Shown: positions 16,757 to 33,863, numbered from the stretch's first letter. The stretch: 64,000 bases of DNA from Marinovum algicola (GCF_900109145.1 NZ_FNYY01000004.1:124001-188000); one strand, 5' to 3'. Notes: generated by a model not told the origin, from the letters alone. Program-made: numbers and translations.

Positions 16757-16784
16757 TCATAAAGCGGATCAAAACGCTTGACAA
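16757..16784 (-). promoter_or_regulatory. Probable sigma-70 promoter for rpoZ-rsh
   Basis: Read on the minus strand there is TTGTCA (-35, at 16784-16779), a 16-base spacer and TTATGA (-10, at 16762-16757). The predicted start of transcription near 16750 would leave a leader of about 34 bases before the rpoZ ATG at 16716. Confidence 0.5.
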
Positions 16785-16820
16785 GGAGGTTTTTTGGCGC
16801 ATTCCCCTGCCCGGCGGCGA

Positions 16821-17366
16821 TCACAAGGCCTTGACTTCTGCCCTGGCCTCCGGCGCCAACGCCGCGCACATCCGGGCCACGCTCACCCCGGTGACCGGAT
16901 GCACCCAGTCCGGCGCGACGTCCATCAAGGGCATTAGTACAAACCCCCGATCCTCGAGCCGCGGATGCGGCAGAATAAGCTGATCCGGCGCCCTACGCAT
17001 CTGATCCGCGAGCGGCAGGCCGCGCCAGGCGGCCCAGGTTTCGCGGTCCGGCAGCACCGCATCCCCCAGCGCAATCAGGTCAAGATCGAGCGTGCGCATG
17101 CCCCAGCGCACCTCCCGGGTGCGGGAAAACGCGGCCTCGACCTCATGCAAAAGCGCCAGCAGCGCCTCGGGCGTCCCCGGCCAATCCGCGACCAGCGCGG
17201 CGTTGATATAATCGGGGCCGGCGCCGGGCGGAAAGCAGGGCGTTTCAAAAAAGCGTGAGGCCAAACGAATCGCAAGACCCCGCTCCTGCAAGCGAAAAAT
17301 CGCGGCCTGAACAGTCTCTATTGGCGTTTTTTGGGGCAGCGGCAGGTTCGCACCCAACGCAATCAA
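16821..17366 (-). CDS. folK: 6-hydroxymethyl-7,8-dihydropterin pyrophosphokinase
   Basis: FolK moves a diphosphate from ATP to the hydroxymethyl-pterin in folate synthesis. The 181-residue product has [11 protein letters not shown] at the start, [19 protein letters not shown], the metal-binding [12 protein letters not shown], and [19 protein letters not shown]. The family core begins one residue after TTG 17366, so TTG is the likely start (no ATG lies upstream in frame before the core). It is divergent from the NYN gene and precedes rpoZ on the same strand. Confidence 0.92.
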   Translation of the reverse strand: MIALGANLPLPQKTPIETVQAAIFRLQERGLAIRLASRFFETPCFPPGAGPDYINAALVADWPGTPEALLALLHEVEAAFSRTREVRWGMRTLDLDLIALGDAVLPDRETWAAWRGLPLADQMRRAPDQLILPHPRLEDRGFVLMPLMDVAPDWVHPVTGVSVARMCAALAPEARAEVKAL

Positions 17367-17517
17367 CGCAACTTTCCCGCTATGGTTGTGCTTGATAGCT
17401 GTTTTTCCTTGAAGTATGCCTTGCGGGGCGGGACTTTTCCACTACCCTATTATGAGGCTCACCCGCAAATTTTCACTCACGGAGCGGACCTGAGCCGTCT
17501 TATTGGAAGGGCAATTA

Positions 17518-18087
17518 ATGTTTTACAAGGACGAACGGCTTGCGCTGTTCATCGATGGCTCCAATCTCTATGCGGCTGCCAAGGCGCTGGGATTTGACAT
17601 CGACTACAAGCTTCTCCGGCAGGAGTTCGTGCGACGCGGCAAGCTTTTGCGCGCGTTCTACTACACGGCGCTGCTCGAGAACGAAGAGTACTCACCGATC
17701 CGCCCACTTGTCGATTGGCTGCACTACAACGGCTTCACCATGGTGACCAAGCCAGCCAAGGAATACACCGACAGCCAGGGCCGCCGCAAGGTCAAGGGCA
17801 ATATGGATATCGAACTCACGGTCGATGCCATGGAGCTTGCGCCGCGCGTGGATCATATCGTTCTGTTTTCCGGAGATGGGGATTTCCGGCCGCTGGTGGA
17901 AAGCCTCCAGCGTCAGGGCGTGCGGGTCTCTGTGGTGTCGACCATTCGCAGCCAGCCACCGATGATCGCCGATGAACTCAGACGTCAGGCCGACAATTTC
18001 ATCGAGCTCGACGGGCTCCGCGAAGTCATTGGACGACCGCCTCGCGAACACCAGGAAGACCGGACGGCCTCGGCTGCCGCAGGCTGA
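17518..18087 (+). CDS. NYN-domain (LabA/DUF88) protein
   Basis: 189 residues with a PIN-like NYN nuclease fold: FIDGSNLYAAAKALG with Asp13, GNMDIELTVDAM, and LFSGDGDFRPLVESLQRQG. The conserved acidic residues of these motifs are present, so metal-dependent RNase activity is possible. Related proteins are thought to act on RNA; the physiological target is unknown. The chosen ATG at 17518 has GGAAGG 7 bases before it. A small membrane protein gene follows after 15 bases. Confidence 0.88.
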   Translation: MFYKDERLALFIDGSNLYAAAKALGFDIDYKLLRQEFVRRGKLLRAFYYTALLENEEYSPIRPLVDWLHYNGFTMVTKPAKEYTDSQGRRKVKGNMDIELTVDAMELAPRVDHIVLFSGDGDFRPLVESLQRQGVRVSVVSTIRSQPPMIADELRRQADNFIELDGLREVIGRPPREHQEDRTASAAAG

Positions 18088-18102
18088 TCCGGGCGAACCG
18101 GC

Positions 18103-18534
18103 TTGAGCGAAATCGTGTCACTGTTCACGCTGTTCGCGGCAGCCTTTGGTGCCGCGACGCTCTTGCCGTTCCAGTCGGAAGTGGTGTTTGTCGGCATGCA
18201 GTTGCGCGGCTCGGCCCCTTTGGGCCTGCTGCTCTTCTGGGCGAGCTTGGGCAATACTCTTGGCTCTTGCGTGAATTATGCGATGGGCCGGTTCGCTGCG
18301 CAATATGAGGACCGCCGCTGGTTTCCGGTGTCCCGCCCCGCAATGGCGCGGGCGGAACGGTGGTATGCCAAATGGGGCTACTGGACGCTGCTGCTGAGCT
18401 GGGCGCCCTTCGGCGATGGCGTCACCGTCATCGCCGGTGTGCTTCGCACGCGCTTCTTGCTGTTCCTGGCCCTGGTCACCGTGGCCAAGACCGGTCGCTA
18501 TGCCGTTCTGGCCTGGGGCACCGCGCAACTCTGA
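18103..18534 (+). CDS. YqaA/DedA-family small membrane protein
   Basis: This 143-residue protein has several hydrophobic segments and the motifs LLPFQSEVVFVGMQ, GNTLGSCVNYAMGRF and LLLSWAPFGDGVTVIAGVLRTRF, which are typical of YqaA-like members of the DedA superfamily. DedA proteins act in membrane lipid or proton-gradient homeostasis. The ATG-less start is TTG 18103 (or GTG 18115), 15 bases after the NYN gene, so they are likely one transcript. It ends before two hairpins facing the cytochrome gene. Confidence 0.82.
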   Translation: MSEIVSLFTLFAAAFGAATLLPFQSEVVFVGMQLRGSAPLGLLLFWASLGNTLGSCVNYAMGRFAAQYEDRRWFPVSRPAMARAERWYAKWGYWTLLLSWAPFGDGVTVIAGVLRTRFLLFLALVTVAKTGRYAVLAWGTAQL

Positions 18535-18541
18535 ACGCCAA

Positions 18542-18576
18542 GGGTTTCGAACCCCCCGGCGCGCAGCAAATGCGCG
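18542..18576. terminator. Tandem hairpins between yqaA-like and cytochrome genes
   Basis: First hairpin GGGTT-TCG-AACCC (18542-18554), second CGCGCA-GCAAA-TGCGCG (18560-18576). They lie in the 69-base gap between convergent stop codons. The GGTTTCGAACC motif looks like a tRNA T-arm, but nothing else of a tRNA is there. Confidence 0.45.
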
Positions 18577-18603
18577 GGCCTGTCCGGATGGAAGGCGTTG
18601 CGG

Positions 18604-19071
18604 TTATTGCTGCTGCGCCTCGAACCGGCGGTTCAGCTCGTTGTGCCGGGCGATGACGCGCTCTGGCCATTGCGCCTTGATAAAGGCCAGCACGGCACGG
18701 ATCTCATCGTCGGTCAGCACCTCGCCAAAGCCCTGCATGTCGGACACCACGGCGCCGCCGGTCACCTCTTCGGTGCCGAATTTGGTGATCGCGAAAAGCT
18801 GCGCATCGGCGTGATGCCAGGTGTGGCCGGTCTCGTCATGCGGTGGCGCGCGAAAGCTGCCATCCTCGTTGCGCCCGCGCCAATCCTCGGCCCCTTCCAG
18901 CGCCGCACCGTGACAGGCGGCGCAGGTCTCGGCATAAAGCGTCGCGCCGCGCGCCACCTCGGCTTCATCCCAATAGGGAAACTCACCCGCCGCATCCTCC
19001 GGCCTGTCACTTGCGGCGGCCAACGGTCCGGCCAGCGCCATTGCCGCGAGGATGATGCCCTGTCTCAACAT
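18604..19071 (-). CDS. Single-heme c-type cytochrome
   Basis: 155 residues. It begins with a signal peptide ([20 protein letters not shown]), then has the heme motif Cys50-Ala-Ala-Cys53-His54 and a likely distal ligand Met112 in [22 protein letters not shown]. The layout fits a periplasmic class I cytochrome c of electron transport. The exact partner is unknown; neighbours (yqaA-like, ispH) give no hint. The ATG 19071 is chosen because it starts the signal peptide; 36 further upstream codons are open but not signal-like. Confidence 0.9.
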   Translation of the reverse strand: MLRQGIILAAMALAGPLAAASDRPEDAAGEFPYWDEAEVARGATLYAETCAACHGAALEGAEDWRGRNEDGSFRAPPHDETGHTWHHADAQLFAITKFGTEEVTGGAVVSDMQGFGEVLTDDEIRAVLAFIKAQWPERVIARHNELNRRFEAQQQ

Positions 19072-19210
19072 GCTTGTCTCTCCATTTGGGTGTCTTCCGG
19101 CTCGGGGCTTCCAGCGCCGGAAGGTCAAATCACTGGCGCGTGAACGCCCCGCCCACTGGACGCAAGCGCCCAGAAGCATTACCTCGGCGACAACAGCCCC
19201 GGAGACCGCT

Positions 19211-20164
19211 ATGACCGACCAGCCCCAGCTTACGCTTTATCTCGCCGCGCCGCGCGGCTTTTGTGCGGGCGTCGACCGGGCGATCAAGATCGTCGAAATG
19301 GCGCTCGAGAAATGGGGCGCGCCGGTCTATGTCCGCCATGAGATCGTGCACAACAAATTCGTCGTCGACGATCTCAAGGCCAAGGGTGCGGTGTTTGTCG
19401 AAGAGCTTGAGGAATGTCCCGATGATCGGCCGGTGATCTTCTCGGCCCATGGTGTGCCGAAGTCGGTGCCACAAGCCGCCGAAGCCCGCGAGATGGTCTT
19501 TGTCGATGCCACCTGTCCGCTGGTGTCCAAGGTCCATATCGAGGCCCAGCGCCATGCCGAGAACGGCCTTCAGATGATCATGATCGGCCACGCCGGCCAC
19601 CCCGAGACCGTGGGCACCATGGGCCAGCTGCCCGAAGGCGAGGTGCTTCTGGTGGAAACGGTGGAAGACGTGGCTCGGGTCGCGGTGCGCGACCCCGAGC
19701 GCATCGCCTTCGTCACCCAGACCACCCTGTCGGTGGATGACACCGCCGAGATCGTCGCCGCGCTTCAGGCGCGGTTTCCGGCGATTGTCGGCCCGCACAA
19801 GGAAGACATCTGCTACGCCACCACCAACCGGCAGGAATCGGTCAAGGCGATGGCCGCGCGCTGTGATGCGATGCTGGTGGTGGGAGCACCCAATTCGTCG
19901 AATTCCCGCCGCCTGGTCGAGGTCGGCCGCCGCGCCGGCTGCGCCTATTCGCAACTGGTCCAGCGCGCCACCGACATCGACTGGCGGGCACTCGAGGGCA
20001 TCCGCAGCCTTGGCGTCACCGCCGGGGCCTCGGCACCCGAGGTTCTGGTCAACGAGGTGATCGACGCCTTCCGTGCGCGCTATGACGTGACCGTGGAACA
20101 GATCGAAACCGCCCTCGAAAACGTCGAGTTCAAGGTGCCCCGGGTGCTGCGCCAGCCGGCCTGA
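19211..20164 (+). CDS. ispH: 4-hydroxy-3-methylbut-2-enyl diphosphate reductase
   Basis: IspH makes IPP and DMAPP in the last step of the MEP isoprenoid pathway. The 317-residue protein keeps the three cysteines that hold the iron-sulfur cluster (Cys18 in PRGFCAGV, Cys102 in DATCPLV, Cys201 in [11 protein letters not shown]) and the catalytic region [11 protein letters not shown] with Glu131. SAHGVP and [14 protein letters not shown] are also conserved. ATG 19211 starts the family; an open extension to 19052 overlaps the divergent cytochrome gene. rnhA follows 158 bases later on the same strand. Confidence 0.97.
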   Translation: MTDQPQLTLYLAAPRGFCAGVDRAIKIVEMALEKWGAPVYVRHEIVHNKFVVDDLKAKGAVFVEELEECPDDRPVIFSAHGVPKSVPQAAEAREMVFVDATCPLVSKVHIEAQRHAENGLQMIMIGHAGHPETVGTMGQLPEGEVLLVETVEDVARVAVRDPERIAFVTQTTLSVDDTAEIVAALQARFPAIVGPHKEDICYATTNRQESVKAMAARCDAMLVVGAPNSSNSRRLVEVGRRAGCAYSQLVQRATDIDWRALEGIRSLGVTAGASAPEVLVNEVIDAFRARYDVTVEQIETALENVEFKVPRVLRQPA

Positions 20165-20322
20165 CAGGGGGCTTGGCGGCTGTCCTTCGGAGCTGTCGGG
20201 CAGGCCCGGGCGGCGACCCCGGCGTGGCGGCGGCCACACCTTCCCCCGCATCCGCGCATCCGCCCTTGCAACCTGCCGCCGGCTTTGCCATCTGGCAGCA
20301 GACCGCAGCCAAGGAGCCCCAG

Positions 20323-20775
20323 ATGACCGAGCTTTTCGCCTATACCGACGGCGCCTGTTCCGGCAATCCCGGCCCCGGCGGCTGGGGTGCGCTGATGCAG
20401 GCCAAGGAAGGCGACCGGGTCGTCAAGGAGCGCGAACTCAAAGGCGGTGAAGCCAGGACCACCAACAACCGGATGGAGCTTCTGGCAGCGATCCACGCGC
20501 TCGAGGCGCTGGAGCGCGCGTCAAAGATCACCGTGGTCACTGACAGCGCCTATGTCAAAAACGGCGTCACCGGCTGGATCCACGGCTGGAAGCGCAACGG
20601 CTGGAAGACCTCCGCCAAGAAACCGGTCAAGAATGTCGAGCTCTGGCAGAGACTGGACGCGGCGCAATCGCGCCACGAAGTGACCTGGGAATGGGTCAAG
20701 GGCCACGCCGGCCATCCCGAAAACGAACGCGCCGACGAACTGGCCCGCGCCGGAATGGCGCCGTTCAAGGGCTGA
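20323..20775 (+). CDS. rnhA: Ribonuclease HI
   Basis: The 150-residue enzyme degrades RNA in RNA-DNA hybrids. All four catalytic acids are visible: Asp9 ([16 protein letters not shown]), Glu52 (NNRMELLA), Asp74 (VTDSAYV) and Asp138 (ENERADELA), with the basic protrusion [20 protein letters not shown] lies 8 bases before ATG 20323; the frame stays open back to 20173 but that part is low quality. The ispH-rnhA order is common in this group. Confidence 0.96.
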   Translation: MTELFAYTDGACSGNPGPGGWGALMQAKEGDRVVKERELKGGEARTTNNRMELLAAIHALEALERASKITVVTDSAYVKNGVTGWIHGWKRNGWKTSAKKPVKNVELWQRLDAAQSRHEVTWEWVKGHAGHPENERADELARAGMAPFKG

Positions 20776-20940
20776 TCTGCTGAATGCTCTTCATCCGCGA
20801 ACGGCCCGGGCATTCGAGATCATCGTTCTCGCTCGCCAACTGGCAGACCCGGGCCTGCCGGATCGAAACACGCGCGATCTCGAACTCTCTTCATCGCGCC
20901 ATGTCACGCCTGCGCCACCGCAAGACCGATAGCTGAGACG

Positions 20941-21663
20941 CTACTGGAAACAGTCGGCCCGCCCGTCCCGCTCGATGGTCGCCGCGCCGTCGAGGATCGA
21001 GCCCGAGCGCCTGCGGAGGCTGGCCGAGGGCTGGCTGGCCGAGCGCTCCTTGGGGTTGGGCAGCACCGCCGCCAGCCGCGCCGCCTGGGTCGGGGTCAGC
21101 TCGCCGGGGCCGACGCCGAAGTAATGCCGCGCCGCGGCCTCGACACCAAAGACACCTTCGCCGAACTCGGCCACGTTGAGGTAGACCTCGAGAATGCGCC
21201 GTTTCGACCAGACGGCCTCGACCAGCGGCGTGATCGCCGCTTCGAGCAATTTCCGCGACCAGTCTCGCCCGTGCCAGAGATAGACATTCTTCACCACCTG
21301 CTGGCTGATCGTCGAGGCGCCGCGACTGCCGCCATCGGCCATCGCCGCCTTGATCGCTTCGACGTCGAACCCCCAATGCTGGCAGTAATTTGCATCCTCG
21401 GCCGCCACGGCGGATCGCGCCATCACCGGGGCGATGTGCTCCATCCGCACCCAGACATGATCGATCTCACCCAGACGCGCGCGTTCCTGCCGCATGTAGA
21501 GCGTCTGGGGCGGATTGAAGACGGAAAACAGGATCACCGCAAAGACCGCCAGCAGAAACGCCACCGAAATCGTCCGCAGCACCCAGCGCCGAATCCAGCG
21601 ATGCGGCCGGAACGGCGTGCGGTGGGTCACTGCCTTTTTCTTCGGTTTTGCCTTGCCTGCCAT
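20941..21663 (-). CDS. mtgA: Monofunctional peptidoglycan glycosyltransferase MtgA
   Basis: The 240-residue protein polymerises lipid II into glycan strands. It has a basic N-terminus, one membrane segment (about 31-48), and the GT51 motifs: SAVAAEDANYCQHWGFD with catalytic Glu89, GGSRGASTISQQVVKNVYLW, RKLLEAAITPLVEAVWSKRRILEVYLNV (in pieces) and AEFGEGVFGVEAAARHYFG. No transpeptidase domain follows. It faces rnhA; the 165-base gap 20776-20940 shows no gene. Confidence 0.95.
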   Translation of the reverse strand: MAGKAKPKKKAVTHRTPFRPHRWIRRWVLRTISVAFLLAVFAVILFSVFNPPQTLYMRQERARLGEIDHVWVRMEHIAPVMARSAVAAEDANYCQHWGFDVEAIKAAMADGGSRGASTISQQVVKNVYLWHGRDWSRKLLEAAITPLVEAVWSKRRILEVYLNVAEFGEGVFGVEAAARHYFGVGPGELTPTQAARLAAVLPNPKERSASQPSASLRRRSGSILDGAATIERDGRADCFQ

Positions 21664-21844
21664 GGCCGCACATTAGCCTCTGATCCTCACCAATCCTAGG
21701 CCAACAATCGCGGTCGCCGTCCTGCCGTTTGCCCATTGCGGTGGAGATTTGCGGCAACCTGCGCGCCTTCGGTTCCCGTACGCAACTGTGTCCCGCGCCG
21801 CTCTGATTTGATAGCATCCAGACTTTAGCAGAAGGATTCTGACC

Positions 21845-22201
21845 ATGCGTATTTTGCTCATCTATTCGGCCGCGCTTCTCTTTCTCCTGCCTGACCTGGG
21901 ATCTGCTCAGGCCGCCTGCGCCGGCACGACCTCCGCGGATGCCACCGAATGCGAACACGCGCGATGGCAACACGCCGACGCCGAACTGAACAAGCTGTGG
22001 AAGCGACTGAAGCCCCAGGCCGATGCGCGCGGCACCGGGCCGGCGCTGCTGGCCCAGCAGCGCCAATGGCTCAAACGGCGCGATTCAACATGCGAGCAGG
22101 AGCTTGGGCATGGTGGCAGCCTCGACCAGGCGATCTATTACGCCTGCATGAAAGACATGACCCTCCGGAGGAACGCCGAGTTCCGCGCCATGTTGCGCTG
22201 A
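21845..22201 (+). CDS. LprI/DUF1311-family exported protein
   Basis: This 118-residue protein has a signal peptide (MRILLIYSAALLFLLPDLGSAQA) and then the DUF1311 pattern: CAGTTSADATECEHARWQHADAELN in pieces, LLAQQRQWLKRRDSTCE, and YYACMKDMTLRRNAEF, with four conserved-type cysteines that are likely paired in the periplasm. Family member LprI inhibits lysozyme in Mycobacterium, so a lysozyme-inhibitor role is possible but not shown here. It is a single gene, divergent from mtgA and convergent with gltB. Confidence 0.82.
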   Translation: MRILLIYSAALLFLLPDLGSAQAACAGTTSADATECEHARWQHADAELNKLWKRLKPQADARGTGPALLAQQRQWLKRRDSTCEQELGHGGSLDQAIYYACMKDMTLRRNAEFRAMLR

Positions 22202-22272
22202 CGGCGCGCAATCCGGGCGGCACCGGCCAACTGCCCGGCGCCGACGCCGCCCCAGCGCGGCCACGGCGACGG

Positions 22273-22303
22273 AAAAGGCGCGCCGCGGTTTCCCCCGGCG
22301 CGC
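22273..22303 (-). terminator. Intrinsic terminator after gltB
   Basis: GCGCGCCG (22278-22285) pairs with CGGCGCGC (22296-22303) around a 10-base loop; read on the minus strand the stem is followed by CTTTTCC. It lies 28 bases after the gltB stop. Confidence 0.65.
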
Positions 22304-22330
22304 TATGATCCTCGTTGTCGATGACAGAGC

Positions 22331-26869
<4,539 letters not shown>

Positions 26870-26963
26870 TGGAGGGTCTCCCTCTGGCGACCGGACGGCG
26901 CCGCGGCGCCCCGGTCTCATTGATATCTCTGAGCAGCCCCGCGCCGGGCGGGGGCCGCGAAAA

Positions 26964-28406
26964 TTACTCGGCGGCGATGGCCGACGTCTGCTTGGCGTCG
27001 AACCGCTTGAGGATCGCCGTGGCACAATCGCGCCCGTCACGGATCGCCCAGACCACCAGCGAGGCGCCGCGCACGATGTCGCCAACGGCATAGACGCCCT
27101 CGAGATCGGTGGCCCCGGTCTCGAACTCGGCCTTGACGGTGCCCCAGCGGGTGACCGACAGCTCGGGCGCGCCCCAGAGTGTGGGCAGGTCCTCGGGCTC
27201 GAAGCCCAGCGCCTTGATCACCAGATCGGCGTCCTCGACATAATCGGATCCCTCGATCACCTCGGGCGCCTGGCGGCCGGTGGCGTCGGGGTGGCCCAGG
27301 CGCATGCGCTGCACCATCACACCGGTCACGTCATCGCCGGCAAAGCCCTGCGGCGCGGTCAGCCATTCGAACTGCACGCCCTCTTCCTCGGCATTTGCCA
27401 CCTCGCGCTGCGAGCCGGGCATGTTGGTGCGGTCGCGACGATACAGGCACTTCACGCTCTCGGCGCCCTGACGCACGGCGGTCCGGACACAGTCCATCGC
27501 AGTGTCGCCGCCGCCGATCACGACAACCTTCTTGCCTTTGGCATTGAGCTCGCCGCTTTCGAACTCGGGCACGCTGTCGCCGAAATTGGCCGCGCGGTTC
27601 GAGGCGGTGAGATAATCGATCGCCTTGACGATCCCGTTGGCGCCGCTGCCGGGGCCTTTCAGATCGCGCGACTTGTAGACGCCGGTGGCGATGATCACCG
27701 CGTCATGGTCGGCGCGGATCTCTTCGAAGGTGATGTCCTCGCCGACGTTGCAATTCAGCTTGAAGGTCACGCCGCCGGCTTCGAGCTGCTTGTTGCGGCG
27801 CTCGACCACGTCCTTTTCCAGCTTGAAGCCGGGAATGCCGTAGGTCAGCAGCCCGCCGGCGCGGTCGTAGCGGTCATAGACGGTCACCTGCACCCCGGCG
27901 CGGCGCAGCATGTCGGCGGCCGCGAGGCCACCGGGGCCGGCGCCGATGATGCCGACGCTTTCCGCGCGTTCCTGCGCAGGATTGGCGGGCAGCACCCAGC
28001 CGTTTTCCCAGGCGGTGTCGGTGATGTATTTCTCGACCGAACCGATGGTCACGGTGCCGTGACCCGACTGCTCGATCACGCAGTTGCCTTCGCAGAGCCG
28101 GTCCTGCGGGCAGATGCGGCCGCAGATCTCGGGGAAGGTATTGGTGGCCTGGCTGACCTCATAGGCCTCTTGCAGACGGCCGGTGGCGGTCAGATGAAGC
28201 CAGTCGGGGATGTTGTTGTGCAGCGGGCAATGGCTCTGGCAGTAGGGCACGCCGCATTGGCTGCACCGGCTGGACTGCTCTTCGGCCTTGGCACGGGCGA
28301 ACTCGGCATAGATCTCGTCGAAATCGCTGTTGCGCACATTCGCATCGCGTTTGACCGGCATATCGCGCTCGATCTGCACGAATTTCAACATGGGCTGCTT
28401 GGCCAT
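26964..28406 (-). CDS. gltD: Glutamate synthase small subunit
   Basis: The 480-residue beta subunit takes electrons from NADPH through FAD and 4Fe-4S clusters to GltB. Its two cysteine groups are Cys48/51/56/60 (CSQCGVPYCQSHC) and Cys95/99/105/109 (CGRICPQDRLCEGNC). The FAD fingerprint GIIGAGPGGLAAA is at about 152-165 and the NADPH one VVVIGGGDTAMD at about 290-305; GDIVRGASLVVWAIRDGR is near the end. It is first in the operon; gltB starts 94 bases after its stop. The order gltD before gltB is usual in this group. Confidence 0.97.
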   Translation of the reverse strand: MAKQPMLKFVQIERDMPVKRDANVRNSDFDEIYAEFARAKAEEQSSRCSQCGVPYCQSHCPLHNNIPDWLHLTATGRLQEAYEVSQATNTFPEICGRICPQDRLCEGNCVIEQSGHGTVTIGSVEKYITDTAWENGWVLPANPAQERAESVGIIGAGPGGLAAADMLRRAGVQVTVYDRYDRAGGLLTYGIPGFKLEKDVVERRNKQLEAGGVTFKLNCNVGEDITFEEIRADHDAVIIATGVYKSRDLKGPGSGANGIVKAIDYLTASNRAANFGDSVPEFESGELNAKGKKVVVIGGGDTAMDCVRTAVRQGAESVKCLYRRDRTNMPGSQREVANAEEEGVQFEWLTAPQGFAGDDVTGVMVQRMRLGHPDATGRQAPEVIEGSDYVEDADLVIKALGFEPEDLPTLWGAPELSVTRWGTVKAEFETGATDLEGVYAVGDIVRGASLVVWAIRDGRDCATAILKRFDAKQTSAIAAE

Positions 28407-28544
28407 ATCGCTGGAGCTCCGGGTTGTTTGGCTGTTGGCGTGCTTTTACAACAGGGCTTCGCCCATGAAAAGTCAGAAGTGCTGACCTATTATCCAGTAA
28501 ATCGAGCTTTGCGGCAGGATAATTCGCCGCATAGCAGAAATTTC

Positions 28545-28566
28545 AGGTCCGCATCGGACCTATATT
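28545..28566 (+). promoter_or_regulatory. Palindrome abutting a -10-like box upstream of uppP
   Basis: AGGTCCG-CAT-CGGACCT (28545-28561) is a perfect 7-bp inverted repeat, and its last T begins TATATT (28561-28566), a good -10 box. The ATG of uppP is 65 bases further on. The 224-base gltD-uppP gap is A+T-rich and holds divergent promoters; a regulator site over the uppP promoter spacer is the simplest reading. Confidence 0.45.
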
Positions 28567-28630
28567 CCGGTTTCCCTATGTTTTCCTATGGGTTTATAGA
28601 GACGGCATATTTTCCAGAGGGCCGTGCCGG

Positions 28631-29437
28631 ATGTCGCTATTTCACCTTCTGCTTGTGGCCGTGATCCAGGGTATCACGGAATTCCTGCCTGTCTCCAGCT
28701 CTGGCCACCTGATCCTCTTGCCGAATCTCACCGGCATGGCCGACCAGGGGCAGGCGATCGACGTCGCCGTCCATGTCGGCACACTTGGCGCGGTGATCCT
28801 GTATTTCTGGTCCGACGTGCGGTGTGCTCTGGCCGGCCTGCCCCGGCTGGCCCGCGGCAAGACCGACACGCCGGGCGCACGGCTGGCCTTTTTGCTGCTG
28901 GTGGCCACGGTGCCGGTGATCCTGATCGGCCTTCTGCTCAAGCTCACCGGCCTCGACGACGCGATGCGCAGCGTCACGGTGATCGGCTGGACGATGCTGA
29001 TCTTCGGCCTGGTGCTCTGGTGGGCCGACCAGAAAGGCACCTCGGACCTCGGGGCGGGCGACTGGTCCACCCGTCACGCCTGGGTTCTCGGGTTCTGGCA
29101 GGCGGTGGCGCTGATCCCCGGCACCTCGCGCTCGGGCATCGTGATCACCGGCGCGCGCGCGCTGGGCTATGCGCGGCCCGATGCGGCGCGGCTGTCGATG
29201 CTGATGTCGATCCCGACGATCCTCGCCTCGGGCGCGCTGCTTGGCGCCGAAGTGGTGGGCGAGGCAGATTGGGAAATGCTGCGGCTGGCCGGCATCGGCG
29301 CGATTTTTGCCTTTGCCGCGGCACTGCTCGCGCTGGCGCTGATGATGCGACTGCTGCGCTCGGTCAGCTTCACGCCTTATGTGATCTACCGGGTCATCCT
29401 CGGCGTATTCCTGCTGTGGTGGGGTTATTCCGCCTGA
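28631..29437 (+). CDS. uppP: Undecaprenyl-diphosphate phosphatase
   Basis: UppP (BacA) recycles the lipid carrier for peptidoglycan and surface polysaccharides by removing a phosphate from undecaprenyl diphosphate. The 268-residue membrane protein has both active-site segments, QGITEFLPVSSSGHL (13-27) and PGTSRSG (163-169), and about eight membrane helices. The Shine-Dalgarno is weak (AGAGGG at 28617-28622). A mipA-like gene follows after 98 bases. The place next to gltD is not functionally informative. Confidence 0.96.
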   Translation: MSLFHLLLVAVIQGITEFLPVSSSGHLILLPNLTGMADQGQAIDVAVHVGTLGAVILYFWSDVRCALAGLPRLARGKTDTPGARLAFLLLVATVPVILIGLLLKLTGLDDAMRSVTVIGWTMLIFGLVLWWADQKGTSDLGAGDWSTRHAWVLGFWQAVALIPGTSRSGIVITGARALGYARPDAARLSMLMSIPTILASGALLGAEVVGEADWEMLRLAGIGAIFAFAAALLALALMMRLLRSVSFTPYVIYRVILGVFLLWWGYSA

Positions 29438-29535
29438 AACCGGCGTGGCCGGGCTGGCCCTCGGCCGCCGCCACTCTACACTGCTTGGTCAGGCCCGGAC
29501 TCACGGGCCATGAAATGTCTGCATAGGAGGTCTTT

Positions 29536-30279
29536 ATGCCCCGCCGTTCCACCCCGTGCCTTGCCGCGCTTGCCGTTGTTGTCCTGCCTGCCGCCGCCCT
29601 GGCCCAGAGCAACCAGATCGCCTTTGAACTCGGCGGCGGCCTGGCCTATGCGCCGGAATACGAAGGCTCCGAGGAATACAGCTCTCGCCCCGCCTTTCAG
29701 GGCAGCCTGCATTCGCTGAGCCTCGGGTCGCTGTCCCTGGGTGGTGGCGACACCACCGGCTTCACCATCGCGCCGTCCTTCGGCTACATCGGCGAACGCG
29801 AGGCTTCGGACTATGCCAGGTTCCGGGGCATGGATGATGTCGACTGGACGCTGGAAGTTGGCCTGAAGGCGAAATACAGCTGGGACAACGCCGAGGTTTC
29901 GGCGGCGGTGCGCAAGGGGTTCAACGGCCATGAGGGCGTTGTCGCCGATCTGGCCGCCGACGCCATCCTGCGCCCCGATGCCCGCACCACGATCCGCGTC
30001 GGCCCGCGGATGAGCTTTGCCAATGAGGAATATGCCGACACCTATTTCTCGGTGCCCAATTCCGCCCCCAACCTCGCCACCTATTCCGCCGAGGGCGGGC
30101 TGAAATCCGTCGGTGCCGAAATCAGCGCGCGCCGCGAGCTGACCGATATCTGGTCGATCGAGGGCACGCTGGGCTATGACCGGCTGATGAACGATTTCCA
30201 GGACAGCCCGGTCACCGAATCCGAAGACCAGTACAAGGCCAGCGTGACCCTGATCCGCCAGTTCGACTGGCGGTTCTGA
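29536..30279 (+). CDS. MipA/OmpV-family outer-membrane protein
   Basis: 247 residues. After the signal peptide (MPRRSTPCLAALAVVVLPAAALA) the protein has alternating-polarity strands typical of a 10- or 12-stranded barrel, with FELGGGLAYAPEYEGSEEY, TIAPSFGYIGER, and terminal VTLIRQFDWRF whose last Phe is the normal barrel end. This fits MipA/OmpV family. MipA of E. coli helps gather murein enzymes (MltA, PBP1B); other members are porin-like. AGGAGG lies 6 bases before the ATG. It may share a transcript with uppP. Confidence 0.87.
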   Translation: MPRRSTPCLAALAVVVLPAAALAQSNQIAFELGGGLAYAPEYEGSEEYSSRPAFQGSLHSLSLGSLSLGGGDTTGFTIAPSFGYIGEREASDYARFRGMDDVDWTLEVGLKAKYSWDNAEVSAAVRKGFNGHEGVVADLAADAILRPDARTTIRVGPRMSFANEEYADTYFSVPNSAPNLATYSAEGGLKSVGAEISARRELTDIWSIEGTLGYDRLMNDFQDSPVTESEDQYKASVTLIRQFDWRF

Positions 30280-30296
30280 CCCAGGCCGGCACGGCT

Positions 30297-30317
30297 CGCC
30301 CCGCGCACGGCGGGGCG
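30297..30317. terminator. Hairpin between mipA-like gene and carB
   Basis: CGCCCCGC (30297-30304) and GCGGGGCG (30310-30317) pair around a 5-base loop in the 45-base gap between convergent stop codons. No T-run. Confidence 0.45.
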
Positions 30318-30324
30318 GCCCGTA

Positions 30325-33657
<3,333 letters not shown>

Positions 33658-33779
33658 ATCGGTCCTCGGGGTTCAGCGCGGGGGAATGGGCGCAAGGCGC
33701 AAATTGTCGTGGGTTATAGACATGCGAGTGCCGGGTTCAAGGCCGAATGCCGGTCGATCTGCCGGGAAATCGCCCCGAT

Positions 33780-33826
33780 CGGCCCCTTATTTTAGCCTTT
33801 ACTTAAATAAGGGGCCGCCTAATAAT
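33780..33826 (+). promoter_or_regulatory. 13-bp perfect inverted repeat around the arsR promoter
   Basis: CGGCCCCTTATTT (33780-33792) and AAATAAGGGGCCG (33805-33817) are perfect inverted arms with a 12-base spacer. Inside and beside them lie TTTACT (33798-33803), a 16-base spacer, and TAATAA(T) (33820-33826), a good sigma-70 promoter reading towards arsR (ATG 33864). The right arm fills the -35/-10 spacer, so a protein bound there would block the promoter. An ArsR-family autorepression site is inferred. Confidence 0.65.
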
Positions 33827-33863
33827 CCTTTGCAACGACTCACGGAACCGACACAGGATAATT

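Noticed and set aside
18535-18603. A tRNA, suggested by GGGTTTCGAACCC
   Set aside because: It is a simple hairpin; there are no acceptor, D or anticodon arms around it.
21800-21820. An FNR-like half (TTTGATAGCATCC) ahead of the LprI gene
   Set aside because: The second half does not match ATCAA, so it is not a credible site.
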